DNA from: Heterohyrax brucei
Taxonomy: Eukaryota > Chordata > Mammalia > Hyracoidea > Procaviidae
Direction of reading: 5' to 3'
NCBI GenBank assembly: GCA_028571685.1
Contig: CM053140.1
Location: forward strand, 151,885,701-151,949,700
DNA: 64,000 nucleotides
This document shows positions 55,911 through 64,000 of this stretch, in pieces. A model generated the notes under the pieces. It saw only the letters and a program-made list of their open reading frames with translations, did not search any database and had not been told where the DNA came from. The position numbers were made by a program, and so were the translations under genes. The number at the start of each line of letters is the position of its first letter. Within the stretch, counting starts at the first letter, position 1.

Positions 55911-56105
55911 GCATCTGGGAAAAGTTAGACAGGAAACTTAGGAGGCAGTGATTTTATGTTAATGCAGGAGGAATAACTTGAAAAGGGAGGGTGAAAATAG
56001 TTGCACAGCTGAAAAATGTAGTCAATGTCACTGAATTGTACATGTAGAAATTGTCAAATCGGTACATGTTCTGTTGTATGTATTCTCAACAACAAAAATA
56101 AAATA

Positions 56106-59100
56106 CGCATTAAGAAATGTTGTGGGTAAAAACCATCTCCCATAAACTTAAGATTTTCTCTGAAAGAGGAACAGAAGACACGATACTTGAGAGCTTATAT
56201 CCAATGATCTTTGTTTTTCTTATGTTAAAAAAGAGCACTTTAAAAAGCACATTAATTTTTTTTTTAGTTTTCACTTGTTCAATAGACATGTGAACCTTCT
56301 GTATTAATACCTGCATGTTGTCAACTGTATCCAAAGTATTAGCATTTAAAACTGCATTAAAAATAACTCAGATATAATTTAATAACTCTGTTCTTTAGAA
56401 CACATAGCCTGAGATCACCTTGAGTATAGGGATTTTATTTAACCTTCTTTTGTGCTTCTATTTCATAACGCATAGCATTTTTCATAAAAATAATACTTTT
56501 AATGAGCAAGTTCAAAGTATACAATTGCCTACTTCTACTGTTTTTTTACAGTAAGTAGACAAAGCATTTCATGAATTTACACCTCAATAATTTTGTCAGT
56601 TCACGTGGATGTGTGGTACTTACATGTCAGTATATCATGATGACTAATGGTACTATAATTTTAAAATGTTAGACACTCCTTAGAAAAGACATTTTATGAA
56701 TACTAAATATCATTTTGACAAATAGGGATCAGTTACCATGGCAGCTTTACAAGAAATATCCTCCTTGTCTTCAGAGTGTGTTACTAGGATGCTTTCAAAA
56801 TGTAGGTCATATGAGATTGGTAAAGTCAGAGCTCGTTATATGTACTGGTTTTATGTAAGATATATTTGAGATATGCAATTCACACAGATATGGTGACTGC
56901 TTTTATGTACTGAATCTCAGACTCTCCATAAATATATTTTTTACTGTCAAATCCTATGCTTTAAAAGGTATCTATCAGACTGAGAATTCTAATAGGTCAA
57001 TTTACACAAAAGATGATAAATGTCCATTCTAAATAGCTTTGAGATGACATAAGCAATTAAAATAATTATTAGGTATGGGTTAGATAAGCTGTTCTTATCT
57101 CCACCTTTTCATCCAATTTGAATGTGTATGTAAATAATATTTTCATTTTCATATGTCAGCAAGGGTAAACAGAATATTCTGCTTAAGAAAAGAAAAAAAA
57201 CATGATATAAATCAAGTACTTACAGTCTGTTAGATAAAGAGAAATTTTTAAGACAAAATTGAAATGTATGTTTGATGTGAGGATTGAATGTTTTAAAGAT
57301 AACAAGAAAACCATAAGTCTGAATCTTAAATAGAGATATTCTTTGAGAATGCCTTCCTGATGCAACTCATAATTTAGATGACTAAGGGATTGTTGTTGGG
57401 TGCCTTCCAGTCAGTTTTAGAATTAGAGAAACTCCATGCAACAATCTAGGACCGTCTCATAGATTCTTTTCTTAAGCAGAATAATGATTTAAAATGTCTT
57501 TATCAGTTCCATGAACCTTTTAATCCATTTTTGGTATTTCTGTTATACATTCTCATTATAGACGTGATTCCACTGTTTCTCCCTATTCCACTCAATTCTC
57601 ACTAATGTGCTACACCTGGTGATGATGTTCTTAGACCTGAAACACAACGTTCTCTTCATCAATCCATGCATTTACTTGCTTTGAAAGAGATACTCTAATT
57701 TGCTTTAATAGACCTGTGGACGATCCTTTCTCCTAAAACAGGATGCTGTAGATGACATTATTTTATTGTGTGTAGGATTTTTTTTTTCTTCCTCCATTCT
57801 AGGAGAAATACCTCTTTGGATCATTGCATAAAACAACAGATTGAAAGTGGTGTTGCCAGAAAGTAATGCCAAAGCAATTAGAAGCAAGAATACAGTCTAC
57901 TCCTCTCTCTAGACTGAGGGTTATGGGCAGTGTATACACAGAGATTAAAAAAATGGGAAACTCCTCACTCCATAATCATGTAGAATATTAATAGAGTCAC
58001 AGTATAGTCTCAAATCAAAAAGCTGACTGAAACTTGCATTTAACCAAGCATTTTGAATTTAATAGATGCTTAGTGATTAAAAACTGGAATAAATTTATCC
58101 AGATTATCCTTATGTTTATGATATTTTGTAAAAGGACTCATCTTGCTATGTAAAGTGTTCTTTAAAGATTATGACTGTCACTTTAAGTTTTATTAACAAG
58201 TATTAACTGTTGTATTCTTTACTTTTCAGATATTGTTATAACTATACATTTTGGATGTCAAATTTTGCTTATGTTATTGACTTACATGAAAGTGAAACAT
58301 GGCAAGAATAAGCTTAGATTTTGTTTCTGAAGAGGTGATAACTATATGCATTAATACATTTCCATAAATTTGAGCAATTTAACATTTTTAAAATATAACT
58401 TGTTTTAAACAATCTTGCTAATACTTCTGAATAAAAAGCATTTCTGAATCAACGGATTTTATGGATATTATAAATTGTTCTTGAACTATAATTTTATTTG
58501 AGGTGTTTGAAGGTCAAAAATAACAGTACATATGTTCACAAAAATCATTCAGTACTTACATGAAAGGAGATTTCAGCCACAAAATAAATAATTTTCTAAC
58601 AACATAATATTGCCAGATAGCAAACAAGGATTAAACACCACCCTGGAACAAAAAGAAGTCAAGAGCTACATTTTCAAAGTTGAGCACCTGCTGTAAAATA
58701 ACCATCTGTGATTAACTGTAATTTAATTATGGATTCATTCCTTTTGTGTAACCTGGAAAGATCTTTTACGTTTTCTCCAGTTGGTCAACAATCAACTTTT
58801 GGAATTTCAGAAATCCAACTTGCTTATTTTCTTAATAGCAGCTGCTAACTAAATCTTGTTGCAGTTTCTGTAAGGAACATCTGGGATTTTATGGTGGCAT
58901 TAATAGGAAAAATAATTTATTAATCTTGGAATGAAAAACTGCATTAATTAGTCACCTATCTCAGAAAACAGATGACTTTAGTTTTAGAATAAGTTTTTGT
59001 TTATAAAGTCATATGGTAATTATAGATATTTGTTGGATTAATTCAGGTAGCAAAGCATCTGTAACAAATCTTTACATTTTATAATGAAGATGGTTGTTTT

Positions 59101-59868
59101 TCTATCTAAAATTTTCAAATATATCTTCCTTTATAAGAATTGGAATGTGATGCAATTAAAGGCAGTGTACATTTTTACCTTCATGCTAATGATTAGCTGA
59201 TTGTTGTTTATATTAGATATTTTTAAACTCTCAGACTGTCAGTTTCTAAGATCTTCAATAATATGTCCTGACTCCAAATTTACTGTCTTCACATCAAACA
59301 CTAGCAGAAGCCCTCTTTTTTATGACTAGATCAGTTTCTGGAATGACCAAGTTAGCACTTTAGGAAGCTAGCTCTCTTTAAAAAAAAAAAAAAAAAAAAG
59401 ATAAAATACTTAAAAAAATTCATTTTGGAAATCTAAGTGAGTGAAGTGTACTCATATACTAAAATATGAGTATGTTTTTAAAACATTATTCTCAGTGAAA
59501 GAAGTCAGTGAAAAAAAGACCATGTATTATACAAATCCATTTATGTGAAGGAGGCTAGTGATTGCCTGAGTCTGAGATGGGGAGAAGAGTTAGGATGGAA
59601 ATTAGAAATGTATGTTTATGTTTGATGTTCATTTGGGTGATGTTGGAAAAATTTTGAAGTTTCAGTTGATTTCCATAATATGTAAGTATATCTAAATAAG
59701 GCACTTGGCTTGGCTATCTAAATAAAGTTATAAAAGTTAAAATATTTCTCTCAATTTTTTAAGCTAGGTATAATACGTAAATTATCAATGACCATAGATA
59801 TTTATTAAATTCATGTATTTTGCAGGAATTTTAAAAAGTATTTTCTATGTATTATATACTTACACCAT
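56106..59868. other. Repeat-poor AT-rich region, no gene seen
   Basis: 3.8 kb with no L1, RTE or full SINE. A probable old repeat module ('accttgagtatagggatttt', 'acgcatagcatttttcata') lies at 56,395-56,510. A faint SINE/RTE tail remnant is at about 57,391-57,470 ('attgttgttgggtgcc'). An A-run is at about 59,379-59,399. TAATTA-type motifs occur near 58,940-58,950. Frames of 60-74 codons here have no recognised domain. It could hold conserved non-coding sequence, but that cannot be judged from one genome. Confidence 0.55.
59379..59399. repeat. A homopolymer
   Basis: About twenty consecutive A residues with no recognisable retrotransposon body on its left; could be the tail of an unrecognised insertion. 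Confidence 0.9.
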
Positions 59869-60070
59869 AGGACCCCTTGTGGAACATTAAGGTCTCAGCT
59901 TCTAAAGGAAATGTTGGTGGTACAAATCCACTTGCTGTTCTACAGAAGAAAGATGTGACAGTGTGCTTCCTTCAAGATTAAAGCCTAGGAAACTCCTCAG
60001 GGAGTGCTACCCAGTCCTACAAGGTCACCACAACTTCAGAATTGACTAAAGAGCATGTAACAACAACAAT
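59869..60070 (+). mobile_element. Afrotherian SINE, long form, plus strand
   Basis: Diverged long-form SINE: head from 'ggaccccttgtggaacatta', middle segment 'gaagaaagatgtgacagtgt', tail 'cagaattgactaaagagcat' and '(aac)n' end. Length about 200 bp. Confidence 0.7.
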
Positions 60071-60368
60071 TTTATTCAATTTAGTTAGTCTTCTAGGAAA
60101 GATACAGATAATGAGAATGCCACGCTACAATTGTGGAAAATAAATTTTACACTCCTAAGTAGCAATGAATCCAGAAAAATACAGCAAGAAAAATTACAAA
60201 AATAATTTTCTACAAAAATGCAACATAATAAAATGTATAAAATACAACCAAAGAATTACTCAAGGGGAAATCTTGAGTTGTGGTCACCTGTGTTAAAAAG
60301 AAGGGAGATATTAAATGATTAACTTAATGTTCCACCTTAAAAAATAAAAATAAAAAAATAAAAAAAAA
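60071..60368 (+). mobile_element. Possible ancient L1 fragment and A-rich spacer
   Basis: The stretch 60,225-60,345 ('aatacaaccaaagaattact', 'caaggggaaatcttgag', 'aatgttccaccttaaa') resembles the L1 ORF2 linker of old families. It ends in an A-rich '(aaaaat)n' tract at 60,341-60,368, directly before L1 copy E. Confidence 0.4.
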
Positions 60369-61204
60369 GCAAAGGTAGTGTTAATATGACAGAGTAGATA
60401 CACACATCCTGGAATCCCTTGAACAATAAAGACAAATGACTGAACAGATTCTAGGGCATTCTAAAAGTCTTGAGTATAAGAGACTGGACTAGGTGACAGG
60501 AAGGGAACAGCAGGCCTGGAAGCAAGTACTTTAGCCGGAGTTAAATCTGCACCCTGCAAAGGAGCCAGTTTCAGACAGCTAAGCAGAGTGGTGGCACTGT
60601 GGAGCCCAGTGGCCAGACATGGCAGTGCACCATAAATGAAGTGCATGTTTCTCAGTGAGGAAGTTGAGCTTTGGAAAACTGCACCTACAGAATGACAGAG
60701 AACTTTCAACTGAGCATCATAAAGTAAGTGCTTGTGAAATGCTGTGAATTTAAATCTGTCCTATGTGCTGATCTTCTCTTCTTTCTCCCAGCACCCCCTC
60801 CCTTCTCTCCTCTACACGATATGCTAAATTCTAACACTCTACCTAGCTCAAAAGTGGGACATATTACACGCATGCTCTAAACTATTCTCCCAGACTAGAA
60901 GGGAAACAAAAAGGGAGAAAGAAAAAAAGATCTGTCAGCCTTCTGAGCCATGAACTTCCTCTAACTTTCTCAGTATGCCACAGGTCTAACCACCCAGTGA
61001 CAGGGTATTGGAATTTCTAAGGACACAATAAGCGAAGTAGCTCAAATGACTAGACTATTGGAATGCTCAAAAACTAAATTAAAAAATATGTTTATTTATG
61101 TATGTGTAAGTTGGAACACAGTAACCAAACATAAACAAAACTACAACTCTCTGATGCCTTGAAGACAGCAATTAATCTCTAATCATTAAAAGAAGAAGAC
61201 TACC

Positions 61205-62033
61205 ATGACTTTTGGAAGAGCTCTTCAAGATATCAGGAAGGAGATTAGTCAAAGTACATCACAGCATAATGAAAAATTAAATAGGACTGAAGAAATACTT
61301 GAGCAACCGAGTTCTAAAATTCAGCAGATTAACATTAAAATTACAGAATCAGAAAATTCAGTAAGTACAAAATCAAAGGACCAGGATTTAGGCAATGAAA
61401 TGAGGAATTGCTGACACTCAAGATAAAGCAACCAACACCAGCATACATGAGGAAAAATCAGATACAAACATTTAAAATAATGAAGAATTACTGAGTGATG
61501 TGAAACTGTAGCAAGAGGAATAATTCACAACGATTTCAGTAACAGAACAGAATAAGTTAATGGAAAATGCACAGAGAATTGTTGAAGACTTGTTGACAGA
61601 AAATTTGCCTGATACGGAATATGAGAAGATATTTACTCAAGATGATCACTGAACTCTACACAAGATAGATTCCAAAAGAAAAACACTGAGACATACTATA
61701 ATCAAACCTACTGAAACTAAAGAATAGGAAAAGTCTTTAAATGAAACTAGACTTATAGAAAAAGTAACACACAAAGGAGAGTCAGTAAGATGGAGTTCAG
61801 ATTGCTCAGAAGAAACTATGCTGGCAAAAAGGCAATGGTATGACATATACAAAAACTTGAAGGGAACGACAACAACAACAACAAAAAAAAACCTACCAAG
61901 CATGAATTATGTATCTTGCAAAATTACCTCTCATATATGATGATAAAACCAGGACGCTCCCAGATAAACAGGAGTTTACAGAATTTTTAAAAAATTGCAA
62001 GAAACACTGAAGGAAGTTCTTTGATTGGAAAAT
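61205..62033 (+). pseudogene. L1 ORF1 relic (copy E)
   Basis: Starts at an ATG at 61,205 and is open for 69 codons through a coiled-coil segment ('QDIRKEISQSTSQHNEKLNR', 'SSKIQQINIKITESENSVST'). Later RRM and C-terminal blocks are recognisable only in pieces, with stops and shifts: 'DLLTENLPD'-like near 61,600, 'LAKRQWYDIYKNLKGT'-like near 61,840. Homologous to copy D ORF1. Confidence 0.78.
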
Positions 62034-62474
62034 CAATAACATCAGATATATATTCAAGGATACAACATAGGCCAGAGCATTCAGATATCAACATAGGTAG
62101 GGAAACCACAAAAATCAATCAAAACTAAAACACTAGAAACAGGAAAACAGAGATCTCTCTATGAAAATAATGATAACATTATCCAAGAAGAGGGAGAAAC
62201 TAATGTATTCAAATGGAGAGGCTGTCAAGGAGATACAAAGAAATTAAAGGCTGGTTTAAACTTATAATATAAGGGATAAATATTAAGTTAACCACAAGTG
62301 AAACTAATGGTAGCATATATCAAATTAAAAAAAAAAAAAAAACTAAGAAGTCTCAGCACATAACTAAAAACAATAGAAAAGATGAAAAGAAAACCCATAA
62401 ACGAAAATGGTCTGCACAGAAGATTAAGCAGAACAAAGAATCTGTTAACAATACACCAAAAAAGATACCAAAGT

Positions 62475-63455
62475 GAAAGCACTAAATTCATGCCTAACAA
62501 TAACTACAGAATGTAAATGGATTAAATGAACCAATAAACAGTCAAAGAATAGCAAAATGGATCAAACAACAACAAAAACAAGCAAACAGTCAAAAAAGAG
62601 CATGATCTACATGTGGCTTTCAAGAGACACAGCTTAGACTAAAGATACACACAAACTAACATTCAAGGGTTGGAAAAACATACACCAAGCTAACAGCACT
62701 CAAAAAAAAAAAAAAAAAAAAAAAACAGGAGTGGCAATATTAATTTCAGATACAATAGACTTGAAAGTAAAATCCACCACATTATATTGCAATTCATCAG
62801 GTGTACATAACCATAATAAATATTTATGCACCCAATGGCAAATCTTTTAAATACATCAGGGTACTCTTAACAGCATTGGAAATTGAAACAGATAGCACCA
62901 CAATAATAGTAGAAGACTTCAACACAACATTTTTGGTGATGGACAGAACATCTAGAAAGAAGTTCAAAAAATATATAGAAGACATAAATTCCAAAATCAA
63001 CCAACTTGACCCTATAGACATACACAGAACACTGCACCCAACAACGGATAAGTATGCCTCTTTTACAATGCACACAGAACATTCTCCAGAATAGCCCGCA
63101 TAATAGGCCAAAATGCAAGTCTTAATGAAATCCAAAGCACTGAAATATTGCAAATAAACTTTTCAGATGATAAAGGCATAAAAGTCTAAATCAACAGAGG
63201 TAAAAACAGGGGAAAAAATCAAACACATGAACCCTGAAGAACACCTTGTTCAAAAACTTCTGTGTTATAGATGAAATCAAGGATGGAATAAAAAAAAATT
63301 TCAGAGTCAAATTAAAATGAAGACATGTCCTACCAGAGCCTATGGGACACAGCAAAATCAGTGACTAAGAGGTCAATTTATCTCTAATAAATCTACACAT
63401 CCACACCAAATAAAGTTCTCAAGTCAAAGAATTAACCCTACTACTTGAAAACATA
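62475..63455 (+). pseudogene. L1 ORF2 endonuclease relic (copy E)
   Basis: The block 62,801-63,094 is open for 97 codons: 'ITIINIYAPNGKSFKYIRVL', 'STTIIVEDFNTTFLVMDRTS' (GDFN changed to EDFN) and 'QLDPIDIHRTLHPTTDKYAS'. An expanded A-run at 62,702-62,725 lies upstream. The linker continues to about 63,455 with stops. No RT domain before the RTE sequence begins. Confidence 0.82.
62702..62725. repeat. A24 homopolymer inside L1 copy E
   Basis: Uninterrupted A run in the endonuclease part of ORF2, where related copies have a mixed A-rich sequence such as 'ttctaaaaacagg' or 'attttaaaaggaa'. Confidence 0.92.
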
Positions 63456-64000
63456 TGAATATAAGAAAATTGGAAATAATGAAAAATGAAATGGAACACA
63501 TAAACATTGATATCCTAGGTGTTCATGAGCTGAAATGGACTGGTGTTGGCCGCTTTAAATCAGACAATCACATGGTCTTATGCAAGGAATGAAAACTTGA
63601 AGAGGAATCATGTTGCGTTCATCATCAAAAAGAATATTTCAAGTGCTGTTGGTGACAGGATAATATCCATAGGTCTACAGGAAATGTCAGTTAATACTAT
63701 TATTCAAATTTATGCACCAACCACTAAGGCCAAAGATGAAGAAATTGAAGATTTTTTACCAGTTTCTGCAGTCTGAATTGATGGAACATGAAATCAGGAT
63801 AAACTGATAATTACTGCTGATTGGAATGCAAAAGTTAGAAACAAAGAAGGAGGATTGGTAGTTGGAAAATATCACCTTGGTGACAGAAATGATGCTGGTG
63901 ATCAAATGATAGAATTTTGCAAGAGCAATGACGTCTTCATTGAACGTACCTTTTTTCACCAACATAAATGATGAGTAACACATGGCCCTCCCCAGATGGA
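63456..64000 (+). pseudogene. RTE LINE endonuclease region, plus strand, runs off the window
   Basis: Begins near 'aagaaaattggaaataatga' and encodes the start of the RTE protein: 'EMEHINIDILGVHELKWTGV' (the HELKW stretch stands where RTE proteins usually have SELKW), 'RNHVAFIIKKNISSAVGDRI', 'NTIIQIYAPTTKAKDEEIED', then 'ITADWNAKVRNKEGG' (GDWNAKV with glycine changed to alanine), and 'FHQHK' near the edge. It is homologous to the minus-strand copy at 53,955-55,438. At least two frame changes are visible. The element probably inserted into L1 copy E. Confidence 0.82.

Larger units (their letters stand above)
53868..56105 (+). repeat. Unclassified repeat X, copy 2, split by two RTE insertions
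   Basis: The pieces 53,868-53,971, about 55,420-55,497 and about 55,911-56,105 align in order with copy 1 at 19,909-20,185: 'ccaaacagtaatttaactt', 'tgggatcaaactgacaatg', then 'aatgtagtcaatgtcactga' and 'ttctcaacaacaaaaataaa'. Both intervening segments are minus-strand RTE pieces. Confidence 0.65.
60369..63455 (+). mobile_element. L1 5' half (copy E)
   Basis: 5'UTR (60,369-61,204, homologous to 23,206-24,192 in copy D), ORF1 relic (61,205-62,033), inter-ORF region with an A-run at about 62,327-62,342, and the endonuclease/linker part of ORF2 (to about 63,455). The element then gives way to an RTE element. Its 3' half is not in the window. Confidence 0.82.

Noticed and set aside
57705-57887. 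60-codon minus-strand frame with a hydrophobic start, considered as a receptor or small-protein remnant
   Set aside because: No motif supports it and there is no neighbouring coding sequence; most likely chance.
1-64000. CRISPR array, bacterial operon, phage or other prokaryotic system
   Set aside because: Base composition, repeat content and absence of long open frames are those of a mammalian nuclear genome; no regularly spaced repeats of CRISPR type were found.

Overview
This window reads as a gene-free, retrotransposon-dense stretch of an afrotherian mammal nuclear genome. Elephant or a close relative is my best guess. The reasons are (1) about twenty copies or fragments of a tRNA-derived SINE whose 3' tail contains the 'ctatgagtcggaatcgactc' type module, which I know from afrotherian SINEs; (2) copies of an RTE (BovB-like) LINE whose 3' end carries the same module; (3) several kilobase-scale L1 elements; and (4) MIR and old L1 relics found in placental mammals generally. 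I see no host exon, tRNA, rRNA, snRNA, CRISPR array or bacterial-type operon. Every longer open frame I could place belongs to a transposon or is chance.

Layout: 1-336 is an L1 3' end. 337-5206 is old sequence with SINEs, a solo-LTR-like repeat and a 302-bp direct duplication. 5207-11820 is a long decayed L1 (B). 11821-23205 is a mixed region of old L1/MIR relics, many SINEs, and an RTE 3' end interrupted by an L1 3' fragment. 23206-30775 is a second long L1 (D), split by an LTR-like insertion. 30852-32695 holds two RTE 3' halves in opposite orientation. 33084-38774 holds two L1s in opposite orientation (C and a 3'UTR fragment). 39656-41089 is a minus-strand L1 5' half next to an old LTR end. 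43368-44287 is a minus-strand L1 with an internal deletion. 44603-49492 is the best-preserved L1 (G). 49493-52675 is an ancient L1. 52928-56105 is a stack of nested SINE, LTR and RTE insertions. 56106-59868 is the longest repeat-poor stretch. 60369-63455 is an L1 5' half (E), and from 63456 to the window end there is an RTE endonuclease region.

How the parts relate: L1 supplies ORF1p (an RNA-binding chaperone) and ORF2p (APE-type endonuclease plus reverse transcriptase). RTE supplies one endonuclease/RT protein, and the SINE carries an RTE-like 3' tail, which suggests the RTE machinery copied it. All L1 and RTE frames seen here are broken by stops or frameshifts; none looks able to move. L1 G retains the key RT residues, but in different frames.

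I found no clear evidence of an undescribed biological system. The items worth a second look are structural: nested insertions with readable target-site duplications, two head-to-head 3'-end-outward LINE pairs, an 83-bp L1 3'UTR patch inside an older L1, a duplicated unit in an L1 5'UTR, a 3'-truncated RTE with apparent target duplications, and a 302-bp near-identical duplication beside a perfect hairpin. All family assignments are from memory and by eye.
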